A stretch of DNA of 64,000 bases from Candidatus Saccharibacteria bacterium oral taxon 488 (GCA_005697215.1 CP040003.1:248001-312000); one strand, 5' to 3'; shown: positions 32,443-40,865, numbered from the stretch's first letter. Made by a program: numbers and translations. The notes: generated from the letters alone by a model not told the origin.

Positions 32443-33498
32443 CTAGGCTTCGCTGACCAGAATGTAGGTGGCCTTGGCGGAGCGTTGGAATTGCGGTTTG
32501 GCTTGCAAGTTGAGCAGAATGGTGGTTTCTTTGACTTGACGCTTGTCGAGGACGCGCTTCACGATTTCATCGCGGTGCAGCGGCTCGCCGGCCTCACGCA
32601 GGACACTGGCAATGATGTCAGCGACGGTGCCGCGGGCGTAACCCCACGATTCGAGAGCGTAAATACCGCGGCCGATCAGGACGAAACGCTTGTCTTTGAT
32701 GAGTTCGTTGTGGATGGCCTGGATGGTGACGTCTTTGCGTTTGAAGTCACTGTCCTTGATGGCTTTCGCGATGTCCGAGAAGTGCATTGGCTGGCCGTTG
32801 CTGTCGAGAATGACGAAGATCTTGTCGCGAATGGTTTTTGGGTTGACGAGCGGCCACTTGATCAGGCCCCACAGGCCGCGGAGGTGAGCTAGTTTCTTGC
32901 TGATTGAGGCGAGCGCGGCGATGTTGGATGGGTGCTCATAATTGAGCGTTTTGTGTAGTTCCTCAGCGGTGACTGGCTGGCCATGTTGCTTGATGGCTTT
33001 GACAATTTCTTCAACTTGCTTCTTGATATTTTTCTCGTCGTTTGGCGCGCCGATAATAGCGGAATGGTAATAATCATCGTTCTCGGTGATGATGTTGATC
33101 GATGGATTGAGCTCGGCGATAAAGGCGACATGGGATCGTTCGCTATCGGTGACATCCCGGCCGAGGACGTGCTTGGCGAGATTATGCAGCGGTGCGGCTC
33201 GGCCCATTTCTGACAGGTGCGAGGTGACCATCTTTTCAGCAGCTGAGGCACTTGGTATACCGCCATCAGCCACCAATAGACGGAGACGAACGAGGATAGC
33301 CTTCTCCAGCTGGCGGACACGCTCACGCGTGATCCCGAGCATGTCGCCGATCTGTTCCAGCGTCTCTTTATTGCCGTATAGGCCAAAGCGACGGCTAATA
33401 ATCTCTTTCTCGCGCTCCTGCGGAATCTGCGCCAAGACATCCTCGGCCGCTTGCCGAAGCTGCTTGTCTGGTGCGCTCTGTTCTTGTATGTCGCTCAT
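32443..33498 (-). CDS. Sigma-70 region 4-like protein fused to HARE-HTH domains
   Basis: A 351-residue DNA-binding protein. Residues 15-75 are a sigma region 4: LAQIPQEREKEIISRRFGL, then LEQIGDMLGITRERVRQLE, as clear as in a primary sigma factor. No region 2 is present, so it cannot open promoters alone. The rest contains two or more HARE-HTH winged-helix repeats (around 160-235 and 235-345; for example HFSDIAKAIKDSDF and RGIYALESWGYARGTVADII), like those in the delta subunit of RNA polymerase. It may bind the -35 element or the beta flap and tune polymerase. It has a canonical promoter and a 57-base leader with GAGAGGA, unlike most genes here. Its partner could be topA upstream or the ATPase downstream; neither link is proven. 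Confidence 0.75.
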   Translation of the reverse strand: MSDIQEQSAPDKQLRQAAEDVLAQIPQEREKEIISRRFGLYGNKETLEQIGDMLGITRERVRQLEKAILVRLRLLVADGGIPSASAAEKMVTSHLSEMGRAAPLHNLAKHVLGRDVTDSERSHVAFIAELNPSINIITENDDYYHSAIIGAPNDEKNIKKQVEEIVKAIKQHGQPVTAEELHKTLNYEHPSNIAALASISKKLAHLRGLWGLIKWPLVNPKTIRDKIFVILDSNGQPMHFSDIAKAIKDSDFKRKDVTIQAIHNELIKDKRFVLIGRGIYALESWGYARGTVADIIASVLREAGEPLHRDEIVKRVLDKRQVKETTILLNLQAKPQFQRSAKATYILVSEA

Positions 33499-33561
33499 GG
33501 CTTTATGTTAAATCCTCTCTGCCTCACCTCAGAAGTTATGTTGATATATGACGATATTGCT

Positions 33562-33589
33562 ATTATACAATAAAATATTTTCGTGTCAA
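33562..33589 (-). promoter_or_regulatory. Promoter of the sigma-region-4/HARE gene
   Basis: On the reverse strand TTGACA (33589-33584) and TATAAT (33567-33562) are separated by 16 bases, a full consensus promoter. Transcription would start near 33555, about 57 bases before the ATG at 33498, and the leader carries GAGAGGA as ribosome-binding site. Confidence 0.85.
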
Positions 33590-33738
33590 GCAAGTCGTGT
33601 AGTACGCCGTAATTATAGCATGTATTTAACAATTTTTGCAATGAAATGGTGTGATAGTTTTTAATTTTGTGAATTATGGGGATATGGTCTATACAGCACT
33701 AATAAAATGTGGCTTGATTGGGTTACTTTGCGGGTCAA

Positions 33739-36333
33739 TTACTTCTTTGAGCGGCTGCTTTTTCTCGGGGATTTGGATGGTTTGGCTGAGGAGCGGCCGC
33801 GGCGGGCGGGTTTCGCGGGTGCGGCTTTTAGGAGTTCCAAGGCTTGCTCGTGAGTGATGGTTTTTGGGTCGGTGTCTTTGGGGATTTTGGCGTTTTTCGT
33901 GCCATCGGTGATGTACGGGCCAAAGCGGCCGTTGAGGACTTTGACGCCGTCTGGGAATTCGGCGATGTGCTTCTCGGCTTCGGCCTGGAGCTTGGCGGCG
34001 TAGAGTTCGCGGGCCTTTTCTAGGGTTATGGTGTGCGGATCTTCAGGTTTGATGGAGACGAAGAGCTTGCCGACTTGGATGTACGGACCAAAGCGGCCGA
34101 TGTTGGCTTTGATGTCTTGCCCGTCTTTAGTCTGACCAACGACACGCGGTAGCTTAAACATTTCGAGCGCTTGTTCTAAGGTGACTGTTTCAATTTTTGC
34201 ACCTTTTGGCAGTGGAGCAAAGCGTGGCTTGTCTTCGTCGTCAGTGGCGCCCAGCTGCAGCATTGGGCCAAAGCGGCCGAAGCGCGCTAGGATTGGTTTG
34301 CCGGATTTTGGATCGATGCCAACTTCGCGGTTAGCGCCGACTTTACTGCGGTCGATGCCACCTGACTGTTCGATTAATTTGTGAAACGGCGTGTAAAATC
34401 CATGCAACATGGCGCTTTTGGCTAGGTTAGCGGCGGCGATTTTATCAAATTCAGTTTCGACATTGGCGGTAAAATCATAGTCAACGATTTGCGTGAAATG
34501 GTCGGTCAAAAAGTCGGCGATCAGTTCCCCGCTCGGTGTTGGGATGAGTTTGCCTCTAGTGGAGCCGGTTTTTTCCTGGATAACGTCACGGCTGACTTCC
34601 TCGCCGTTGTAACTGAGGACGATGACGTCGCGCGGTTGGCCTTCGCTGTCGCCCTTTTCGACATAGCCGCGGGTCTGGACGGTGTCGATGATGGTGGCGT
34701 AGGTGCTTGGCCGGCCAATGCCGAGGTCTTCGAGTTTCTTAACCAGTGAACCTTCGGTATAGCGGGCCGGTGGACGGGCGAAGGTTTGGCGGGCGGTGAT
34801 GTCGTGAGTTTCGAGGGTGTCGCCGGCGTGGAGTTTTGGTAGGATTTCGTCTTTGCCGCCGCCATAGACACGCAAGAAGCCGTCGAAGGTAATGACTTCT
34901 CCTTTGGCTTCAAAATAAAGATCTGTCACGGTTGCCTCTCGGACATCGTCAGCAAAGCCAGCATCGCCAGCGCCACACTCCTGCGCTGGAGTACTCTTTT
35001 CGCTTGTATCTCCACTGGAGATACTGCGCGAGCGTTCGGCTGAAACGTCCGCTCCTCGCGAACGTTTCACAGCCTCCGGCGCAGGAGGTGTCGCTGTTGC
35101 TGGCGTATCTGGCGCGAGTGGCGTCTCAGAAAAAATCTGGGATTGTCTCGGGTCCCGGATTGTTTTATGAGATGCCCGAGCGCCGCCAATAGCAATTACC
35201 ACCGTTGTTTTCTCCAATTTCGCTGCCGACATTTGTGATGCCAGGGTGCGGCGGCGAATGAGGTCGTAGAGTTTTTGGTCGTACTCGTTGGAGGTGACGG
35301 TTTCGCGGGTGATGTCGGTCGGGCGGATGGCTTCGTGAGCTTCCTGGGCGGAGGCGGATTTGGTTTTGAATTTGCGCACAGTCGAATAATCCGGGCCGTA
35401 CAATCGCTTGATAAAGTCGGTGGCGCTGGCGATGGCCTGCCCGCTCAAATTGACCGAGTCAGTACGCATGTAGGTGATCTTACCATCCTGGTAGAGCCGC
35501 TGGGCTGAAGCCATAGTGGCTTTAGAACTGAAGCCAAGCTTGGCGTTGGCCTCTTGCTGCAGAGTTGACGTCGTAAACGGCGCGGCTGGATTGCGAGTGC
35601 CAGGCGTCTTGGAGATATCGCTGACAGTAAATTTGGCTGACTTGAGGCTATTTAGGAATTCGTGGGCGGCTGCTTCAGAGTCAAATTTCTGGTTGAGCTC
35701 GGCCTTGAATTCTTGATTGTCGTGGATGAAGATAGCGGTCACCTTGAACTGCGAGCTGCCTGCAAATTTCATAATTTCTCGTTCGCGCTCGACCAGCAGC
35801 CGCACTGCCGGGCTCTGGACGCGACCGGCTGACTTGCCGCCCGGTACTTTTTGCCAGACTACCGGGCTGAGTTCAAAACCAACCAGCCGGTCGAGGATTT
35901 GCCGGGCTTGCTGCGCCTGCACTAGGTTCATGTCGACAGTGCGCGGGTTCTTGATAGCATTGGTGATGGCATCTTTGGTGATCTCGTGAAAGACGATGCG
36001 CTTGGTTGTCTCAATCGGTAAATCCAACACTTTACAGAGGTGCCAGGCGATAGCCTCCCCTTCGCGGTCTTCATCGGTGGCCAGCCAGACGTTGTCTTTG
36101 CCGACGGCCTTGACGTTTTTCTTTAGCTCGGTGATAACTTTCTTTTTCTCGGGATCGACTTCGTAGATAGCGAAGAAATCATTCGCCACATCAATTGGCG
36201 GCGTGCCGTCCTTGGTTTTTTTGACGATTGAGCGGATGTGTCCCACGCTTGATAAGACATGAAAATCCTTGCCCAAGTATTTCTCAATGGTCTTAGCTTT
36301 GGCTGGCGACTCGACGATGACGAGATTTTTCAT
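33739..36333 (-). CDS. topA: DNA topoisomerase I with an unusual internal insert
   Basis: An 864-residue type IA topoisomerase that relaxes negative supercoils. The Toprim domain opens with LVIVESPAKAKTIEKYLG, has WLATDEDREGEAIAWHL, and the active-site tyrosine region is ITYMRTDSVNLSG near residue 290. After the core come topoisomerase C-terminal repeats (GRFGPYIQVGKLF, NGRFGPYITDG) lacking zinc-finger cysteines, and a basic serine/lysine tail. Between VVIAIGGARAS (about 383) and ATVTDLYFEAK (about 470) there is an extra segment of some 80 residues rich in Ser, Pro, Ala, Arg that relatives lack; its DNA is palindromic (see 34978-35087). TATAAT on the reverse strand (36347-36342) is eight bases before the ATG. 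Enzyme identity is certain. Confidence 0.96.
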   Translation of the reverse strand: MKNLVIVESPAKAKTIEKYLGKDFHVLSSVGHIRSIVKKTKDGTPPIDVANDFFAIYEVDPEKKKVITELKKNVKAVGKDNVWLATDEDREGEAIAWHLCKVLDLPIETTKRIVFHEITKDAITNAIKNPRTVDMNLVQAQQARQILDRLVGFELSPVVWQKVPGGKSAGRVQSPAVRLLVEREREIMKFAGSSQFKVTAIFIHDNQEFKAELNQKFDSEAAAHEFLNSLKSAKFTVSDISKTPGTRNPAAPFTTSTLQQEANAKLGFSSKATMASAQRLYQDGKITYMRTDSVNLSGQAIASATDFIKRLYGPDYSTVRKFKTKSASAQEAHEAIRPTDITRETVTSNEYDQKLYDLIRRRTLASQMSAAKLEKTTVVIAIGGARASHKTIRDPRQSQIFSETPLAPDTPATATPPAPEAVKRSRGADVSAERSRSISSGDTSEKSTPAQECGAGDAGFADDVREATVTDLYFEAKGEVITFDGFLRVYGGGKDEILPKLHAGDTLETHDITARQTFARPPARYTEGSLVKKLEDLGIGRPSTYATIIDTVQTRGYVEKGDSEGQPRDVIVLSYNGEEVSRDVIQEKTGSTRGKLIPTPSGELIADFLTDHFTQIVDYDFTANVETEFDKIAAANLAKSAMLHGFYTPFHKLIEQSGGIDRSKVGANREVGIDPKSGKPILARFGRFGPMLQLGATDDEDKPRFAPLPKGAKIETVTLEQALEMFKLPRVVGQTKDGQDIKANIGRFGPYIQVGKLFVSIKPEDPHTITLEKARELYAAKLQAEAEKHIAEFPDGVKVLNGRFGPYITDGTKNAKIPKDTDPKTITHEQALELLKAAPAKPARRGRSSAKPSKSPRKSSRSKK
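34978..35087. repeat. Palindromic element inserted in frame in topA
   Basis: An imperfect palindrome of about 110-130 bases. The outer arms CTCCTGCGC (34978-34986) and GCGCAGGAG (35079-35087) pair perfectly and extend outward imperfectly. Two inner hairpins are nested inside: TATCTCC/GGAGATA (35007-35013, 35017-35023) and GAAACGT/ACGTTTC (35042-35048, 35062-35068). The whole falls in the extra low-complexity segment of TopA and keeps the reading frame. It resembles small mobile palindromes that insert into coding sequence, as known from Rickettsia. Confidence 0.6.
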
Positions 36334-36399
36334 AACTCTATATTATATCAAATCACCTCGCAACCACAACCGCCGAGGGTGTTTGGGCGCGAGAGCCTC

Positions 36400-37089
36400 T
36401 TATTGCTGTTGGCGTATTTCTTCCTTGACTTGCTTACTGAGTTTGGCGGCACGTATCATATATTGAGCGGCTGCTAGGCCGGCAACTGGTAAGTATATTT
36501 TAGATACTCCGTCACCGAGGCTACGGAGTACCTTTGCTGTTTTCTCGTGGCCAAATGACTCTACCGAGCCGCTGAGTATGTATAATAATGTCGCGGTCGA
36601 CACGAGGGCGCCACTGATGCGGCCAACCTGTGTTGGTCGGAGCGGTTCGGCCTGGCTGGGGAGTTGGCGGTGCTTTTGTTCCGCTATGAGCGTGGCTATT
36701 GCTTTGGTCGCCTCGAGGCTGGTCATAGATGCAACGACAGTCTTTGAGGCGAGACCATCTTCTACTATCTTTAGGAGTGCAGTGGCGGCGACCACTTTAT
36801 CTCTGATGGGGTCAAGCTTGATACCGAGTTTTGATTGCTGATGGAGGCGTCTCGCTAGTGTTCCATCAGCCTTGTCCGACAGTTCGCCAATAATCAAGGC
36901 GGCGATACCCTTAATAGTGTCAGCGTTTCGGATGCCGTATATGCTGCATAGTCCACCTACTGTAGTAACGATATTGGGTAGCGTGAGTATGTCGTCTGAT
37001 ACCTCTGGGTCGATAGGGGTGTCTGGATTATGGCACGTTTCAATGGTTGTATTGGGCCTTGATAATTCTCTCCTCATTGGGACTAGCAT
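36400..37089 (-). CDS. CDP-alcohol phosphatidyltransferase
   Basis: A 229-residue membrane enzyme of the CDP-alcohol phosphotransferase family, which exchanges CMP from CDP-diacylglycerol for an alcohol such as glycerol-3-phosphate or inositol-phosphate. The defining pattern D-x2-DG-x2-AR-x8-G-x3-D-x3-D is complete: D72, D75, G76, A79, R80, G89, D93, D97. The N-terminal 30 residues are a hydrophilic extension; membrane segments are modest, with long helices after the motif and a charged end (KLSKQVKEEIRQQQ). The acceptor cannot be deduced. It lies between topA and dprA in the same direction but with gaps on both sides. For an organism thought to take many lipids from its host, an own phospholipid synthase step is worth noting. 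Confidence 0.85.
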   Translation of the reverse strand: MLVPMRRELSRPNTTIETCHNPDTPIDPEVSDDILTLPNIVTTVGGLCSIYGIRNADTIKGIAALIIGELSDKADGTLARRLHQQSKLGIKLDPIRDKVVAATALLKIVEDGLASKTVVASMTSLEATKAIATLIAEQKHRQLPSQAEPLRPTQVGRISGALVSTATLLYILSGSVESFGHEKTAKVLRSLGDGVSKIYLPVAGLAAAQYMIRAAKLSKQVKEEIRQQQ

Positions 37090-37134
37090 AGCATCGTAGT
37101 AGATAATGTTACAAGCATAGACGCATTGTTGATA

Positions 37135-38007
37135 CTAGTTAAGAGTCCAATTATTCGCCCCGAGCGGCTTGATCACGCCGTTGATCTCTAGCATGGTTAG
37201 TGCCGTGGCGAAGTCGGCTGGGTTGAGACCGGATTGTTGCTGTAGTTGGTCGCCGTCTCTGAGGCCGGTCCGGAGTAAGTCGATGATAGTGTTTTCGGCC
37301 GGGGTTTCACCGAGGGGGATGACGGCTTGGTCGGTAGCCGATTGAGCGTTTGATGGGGCGATGACGTTGAGAATGTCCGTGGCAGTGGTGGCGACGAGGG
37401 CGCCTTGTTTGAGCAGCGCGTTGCAGCCGGCAGACAGCGGGCTGGTGATGTTGCCTGGCACGGCAAAGACGTCGCGGCCTTGAGATAAGGCGTGGGCGGC
37501 GGTATTGAGTGTGCCGCTGCGCTCGGCTGCCTCGGTGATAATGACGGCGTCAGCCAAGCCGGAGACCAAGCGGTTGCGCTCTAAAAAGCTCCAGCGATTG
37601 ACAACTTTACCGTCGCCTTTTTTCCATTCGGATAGAATAGCACCGCCGTTTTTTATGATATTCATGGCTAGTTTGTAATTGGTTTGCGGTGAGATGTCGG
37701 GCAGTTCATTGGGAATGACGCCGATGACTGTGCCGCCAGCCTCCAGGGCGGCTTTCTGGGCGATGCTGTCGATGCCGAGCGCCAGGCCGCTGACGATGAT
37801 ACAGCCGGCTTTTGCTAGGTCGCTTGCCAGCTGCTCGGTCACCTCCCGGCCGTACGCCGAGGGTTTGCGCGAACCAACAATCGCTACTACCGGTGCGCCA
37901 CTCGTTGGTAATTTTCCCATAAAACACAAGCTTTTCGGCGGATTAGCAATACTTGCCAACCTCTGGGTAAAAATATGCTCATCTGGACGGATTCTATTGA
38001 TTTCCAT
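37135..38007 (-). CDS. dprA: DNA-processing protein DprA (natural transformation)
   Basis: A 290-residue DprA/Smf protein that receives incoming single-stranded DNA and loads RecA. The Rossmann-like core is intact: VAIVGSRKPSAYG, SGLALGIDSIAQKAAL, GGAILSEWKKGD, FLERNRLVSGLADAVIITEAA and SGTLNTAAHALSQGRDVFAVPG. The C-terminal segment (from about 225) is a winged helix of the DprA type. The N-terminal SAM-like domain of longer homologues is missing. I chose ATG 38007; an in-frame ATG at 38034 would add nine residues but overlaps the divergent promoter. With the pilin at 49137 it supports competence for DNA uptake, a plausible route for the foreign genes in this window. Confidence 0.93.
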   Translation of the reverse strand: MEINRIRPDEHIFTQRLASIANPPKSLCFMGKLPTSGAPVVAIVGSRKPSAYGREVTEQLASDLAKAGCIIVSGLALGIDSIAQKAALEAGGTVIGVIPNELPDISPQTNYKLAMNIIKNGGAILSEWKKGDGKVVNRWSFLERNRLVSGLADAVIITEAAERSGTLNTAAHALSQGRDVFAVPGNITSPLSAGCNALLKQGALVATTATDILNVIAPSNAQSATDQAVIPLGETPAENTIIDLLRTGLRDGDQLQQQSGLNPADFATALTMLEINGVIKPLGANNWTLN

Positions 38008-38027
38008 GACTTTTGTGATAAAAAGTA

Positions 38028-38056
38028 TTGACATGTTGTCAAATGCTTGCTATAAT
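38028..38056 (+). promoter_or_regulatory. Near-perfect promoter for a small RNA gene
   Basis: TTGACA (38028-38033), 17-base spacer, TATAAT (38051-38056): full consensus. No protein start follows at a useful distance; the predicted start is near 38063 and transcription would run to the terminator at 38337-38376. Confidence 0.85.
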
Positions 38057-38062
38057 CAGGAG

Positions 38063-38376
38063 CGATTGGTTAGCCGAAGTGCTAATCAAAAGCACCTTAT
38101 ACCCCCTATTCTAACTAATATGTTAGGTTGCGCGCAATGGCATTAAGTATTCTTACCCTCCACTTTTTGCGATTCAACGTTACGCGCATACTAACCCCTT
38201 TAACTGCCCTTTTTTGAAGGCGACCTCTGTTAAGGTGAGCACTGGATGGTGTTGATATTATAATCAGGCGCGGACTTTTGGAGTTTTAGTCACGACGCTT
38301 CACTGAGACGGGAGCTCGGGTGGGTTGAAGGGTAACAAAGCGCCAGGTGATGCCCACCCTTACCTGGCGCTTTTTT
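38063..38376 (+). ncRNA. Candidate non-coding RNA of about 310 bases, unidentified
   Basis: The region between the consensus promoter at 38028-38056 and a strong intrinsic terminator has no reading frame of note and contains clear local stems: TTAGC/GCTAA around 38069-38086 and CTAAC/GTTAG near 38111-38126. A second possible promoter box TATAAT at 38259-38264 could give a shorter RNA of about 105 bases. I compared it mentally with RNase P, tmRNA, 6S, SRP and T-box patterns and found no convincing match. It is divergent from dprA and the next gene has its own promoter, so it is not a simple leader. Confidence 0.6.
38337..38376 (+). terminator. Strong intrinsic terminator of the ncRNA
   Basis: AAAGCGCCAGGT (38337-38348) and ACCTGGCGCTTT (38362-38373) form a perfect 12-base stem with a 13-base loop, followed by a run of Ts to 38376. 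Confidence 0.9.
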
Positions 38377-38487
38377 AGTTGGGTTTTTGGCGTGATCTTG
38401 CACCGTGTAAGTGAAGGTTGGGCGTGAATTAGTGTGAGGTGACCTGCCAGAAAGCGAAACATTAGATGAATATGCGTGAGCATAATA

Positions 38488-38516
38488 TTGACTTTTTGTC
38501 TCTAAAATAGTATAGT
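38488..38516 (+). promoter_or_regulatory. Promoter of the hypothetical gene at 38525
   Basis: TTGACT (38488-38493), 17-base spacer, TATAGT (38511-38516), then ATG at 38525 after eight bases. The transcript is probably leaderless and independent of the RNA gene upstream. Confidence 0.75.
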
Positions 38517-38524
38517 GAATACAT

Positions 38525-39508
38525 ATGACGCAGATAATTGAGCACGATACCTTAGTCAAGTTAAGCCAAGAGCGCCCGTTGGTGTTTCGAGCCCAAGCGG
38601 CTACCGTCTTGGCACGTGTGCCGCGACGATTTCGACGAGACGCGCGGGTGCTGAATCGTAGCAAGCGCACGATGCATGACATGTTGACGGCGTGGCGGGA
38701 CGAATGTTTGCCGAGGCTAGAGACGATCACCTCGGCGCATAATGCGACAACGTTGCAACAAGCCTTGCAGGAGGATTTGCTGGCCGAGACGTCGTCGCGG
38801 CAACAGCTGATTGCGATGATGATACCGGTGCGGCTCGAGGAGGAGCGACTGGCCTTTGCTAGGTCGCAGTTTACGTCAAAGCGAGAGAAAAAGCCGTATC
38901 GACGAACACTGGCGTTTACCCAGCAGCCAATCGAGGTCTGTCGGCAGCAGGTTGAAGATTTTATGAGGTATGAACTGTACCGGGCGGTGCTCGGTGAGGT
39001 TGGTGTGACCGTGGTGGACAAGCAGGCGCGGCCTTTGGTGCGGTGCTGGCAGCGGCTGCGGGCCGGCCGTCAGGTTAAGAAACTGCGGCGTGAGGTAACG
39101 AGGCGCTTGGCGGCAATTGAGCGAGAAATGACGGCGATTGAGCAGGAGCGTGGCGGCTTGGCGGCGCGGCTGTTTGGGCTGAATATTGATTATGTGACGG
39201 TACTAGCGGCGCGACAGGAATATGAAAAGGCGCTGGGTCGGCTGAGCAAAAAAGCGGTCGAGAGCCCGGCCAAGCGGCTGGCACTATACGAGAAAAAGAC
39301 CGAAGCGATTCGCGAGGAGTACCTCGATACGGTGCCGGGCGTGGCGAATTTGTCAGAGGCGCAGCGGGCGGTCAAGGAAATTGATTCGGTGCTGCTAGCA
39401 ATTTTTGACCTAGACGCGACCGCACGCAACGAACTGATGGGCGCGTTTAAGCGCTACCGGACGCTGACCCGCGAGCGGGATATGCTACGGGCGAAGCTCG
39501 AGGTGTAG
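38525..39508 (+). CDS. Hypothetical helical/coiled-coil protein
   Basis: A 327-residue, strongly basic, arginine-rich protein I do not recognise. It is predicted mainly helical with coiled-coil stretches at about 190-225 (RLAAIEREMTAIEQERGG) and 235-275 (YEKALGRLSKKAVESP). No membrane segment, signal peptide or enzyme motif is visible. Its base composition matches resident genes. It has its own leaderless-type promoter and converges on the Fur-family gene with about 60 bases between them. A structural or nucleoid-associated role is possible from the charge and helices but is only a guess. Confidence 0.7.
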   Translation: MTQIIEHDTLVKLSQERPLVFRAQAATVLARVPRRFRRDARVLNRSKRTMHDMLTAWRDECLPRLETITSAHNATTLQQALQEDLLAETSSRQQLIAMMIPVRLEEERLAFARSQFTSKREKKPYRRTLAFTQQPIEVCRQQVEDFMRYELYRAVLGEVGVTVVDKQARPLVRCWQRLRAGRQVKKLRREVTRRLAAIEREMTAIEQERGGLAARLFGLNIDYVTVLAARQEYEKALGRLSKKAVESPAKRLALYEKKTEAIREEYLDTVPGVANLSEAQRAVKEIDSVLLAIFDLDATARNELMGAFKRYRTLTRERDMLRAKLEV

Positions 39509-39572
39509 TTTGTAGGAGAGATATCGGGCCGTGTGGTTCGTTGGGGTTTAGATAGCTGCTGCCGGCGGCTGA

Positions 39573-40022
39573 TTAGGCTTGGCTCGTCGTCTTGGTTGAG
39601 CCAGGCTGCGTATCACCAGCTGCCATGCAGGCCTGGCACACTCCTTCGAGTTCAAAGTGGTGGCGCTCAATACGGAAGTGATGGCGCCGGCCGATCAAGG
39701 CAATGAGCCGTTCTAGCTCTGGTGTCTCCAGCGGTTCGGCGTTATGACAGCGGGTGCAGTAGAGGTGGTGATGATGCGTGATGAATGGCTCGGCAAGCTC
39801 ATAACGGACTTTCCAGCCGATGTGGATGGTGTTAATGACGTGGAGCTCGTGAAAGGTCTCGAGGATGCGATAGATGCTGGTGCGGTTGGTGTTCGGGCAG
39901 CGCTTGGCGATTTCGGCGATGGTCAGTGGCACGTCGATGGATTCGAGTGCCGTAAAGACTTCGCAGCGTGATTTGGTCAGGCGAAGGTCGGCTTGGCGAA
40001 AGATGTCGCGTAAGGTATCCAT
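39573..40022 (-). CDS. Fur-family metalloregulator (Zur-like by context)
   Basis: A 149-residue Fur-family repressor. The N-terminal winged helix has the family pattern (LTKSRCEVFTALESIDVPLT, then NTNRTSIYRILETFHELHVI), the metal region holds the histidine run THHHHLYC, and the structural zinc site is formed by two C-x2-C pairs (CTRC and CQAC). Start ATG 40022 lies six bases after TACAAT on the reverse strand (40034-40029), so the promoter touches the operator at 40031-40067, as expected for autoregulation. It is divergent from the nicotianamine-synthase-like gene, with only 67 bases between the two ATGs. The neighbouring COG0523 protein and metallophore enzyme point to zinc sensing (Zur), but Fur, Zur and PerR cannot be separated from the sequence. 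Confidence 0.85.
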   Translation of the reverse strand: MDTLRDIFRQADLRLTKSRCEVFTALESIDVPLTIAEIAKRCPNTNRTSIYRILETFHELHVINTIHIGWKVRYELAEPFITHHHHLYCTRCHNAEPLETPELERLIALIGRRHHFRIERHHFELEGVCQACMAAGDTQPGSTKTTSQA

Positions 40023-40030
40023 GTCGCAAT

Positions 40031-40067
40031 TGTAGCACTTATTGCGACAAAATTGCAATAAGCTACA
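40031..40067. promoter_or_regulatory. Operator between the Fur-family and nicotianamine-synthase-like genes
   Basis: An inverted repeat: TTATTGC (40039-40045), nine bases, GCAATAA (40055-40061), with outer arms TGTAGC (40031-40036) and GCTACA (40062-40067). It lies between the two divergent starts and overlaps the -10 box of the regulator (TACAAT on the reverse strand, 40034-40029); the other gene has CATACT at 40076-40081. The size and symmetry suit a Fur/Zur dimer site. Related copies are at 40866-40896 and 43920-43948. Confidence 0.7.
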
Positions 40068-40089
40068 CAATACGCCATACTGATGAGCT

Positions 40090-40860
40090 ATGAAAGAATG
40101 TATTGAGCGAGTGCTGAGCTTGCCGCAGCTCACACCTTCTGAGGAAGTTAATGCGGCGTTTACCGAATTAGTTGATGCGGTGGTGGCGCACGGTAAAGAG
40201 CCACTGCTGCGTGACGAGGATATTCGCCGTCAGGTGCAGCAGCGCTGCGCGGTAGCCGAAGGAGAGTTGGAACGACACTGGTCGGGGCGCATCACAGAGG
40301 CGGATAACCCGTGGGCAGAGTTAGAAGCGTTTCCGTATCATGAGAATTATAAAGAGTTGACGCGGCGTGAGATTGGGCTGCTGGGACGGACTGGGCTGCA
40401 GCTATGTGGTTGTTCGTCGGAAGTGGCGATGATTGGTAGTGGGCCGTTGCCGCTGACGGGATGGTGGCTACATCGGCTAACGGGAGCGCGGATTACGCAT
40501 GTTGATGCGTCGGACGAGGCAATTGAGTTATCGCGCGGCCTTGCCACGGCGCTTGATTGGCCGGGTAAATTTGTGACTGGTCTGGGTCAGTCGGTGGCGC
40601 TGGATGAGGGGCGATATGATGTGATATATGTAGCGGGACTGGCTGGCGAAACGCTGGCGGAAAAGCAAGCAATTGTTGATCATGTACGACCAGCACTTAC
40701 ACCAGACGGGCGACTGCTCGCGCGCGGGGCGTATGGGGCGCGTACTCTGCTCTATCCAGGGTTTGATGCTGATGCCATGAAGGGCGTGCAGTTGATGGAG
40801 GAATACCATCCGACCGATGATATTATTAATTCAGTCTTCGTGTACAAGCCCGTGCAGTAA
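40090..40860 (+). CDS. Nicotianamine-synthase-like enzyme (metallophore biosynthesis)
   Basis: A 256-residue member of the nicotianamine synthase fold, which transfers aminobutyrate units from S-adenosylmethionine. Bacterial relatives such as CntL make the first part of opine zincophores (staphylopine type). Diagnostic parts are all present: YKELTRREIGLL (about 87-98), the SAM loop VAMIGSGPLPLTGWWL (112-127), THVDASDEAIELSR, YDVIYVAGLAGET, and the near-invariant YHPTDDIINSVFVYKP at the end (239-254). The ATG follows CATACT by eight bases and lies behind the operator at 40031-40067. A histidine racemase (CntK) and an opine dehydrogenase (CntM) are not in the window, so the product may be nicotianamine itself or something new. 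The family call is strong, the exact product open. Confidence 0.85.
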   Translation: MKECIERVLSLPQLTPSEEVNAAFTELVDAVVAHGKEPLLRDEDIRRQVQQRCAVAEGELERHWSGRITEADNPWAELEAFPYHENYKELTRREIGLLGRTGLQLCGCSSEVAMIGSGPLPLTGWWLHRLTGARITHVDASDEAIELSRGLATALDWPGKFVTGLGQSVALDEGRYDVIYVAGLAGETLAEKQAIVDHVRPALTPDGRLLARGAYGARTLLYPGFDADAMKGVQLMEEYHPTDDIINSVFVYKPVQ

Positions 40861-40865
40861 CGAAG

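Noticed and set aside
38290-38376. T-box or riboswitch leader for the gene at 38525
   Set aside because: GGGT...GCGCC before the terminator vaguely recalls a T-box antiterminator, but the specifier and AGGGUGG-type elements are missing, and 38525 has its own promoter downstream of the terminator.
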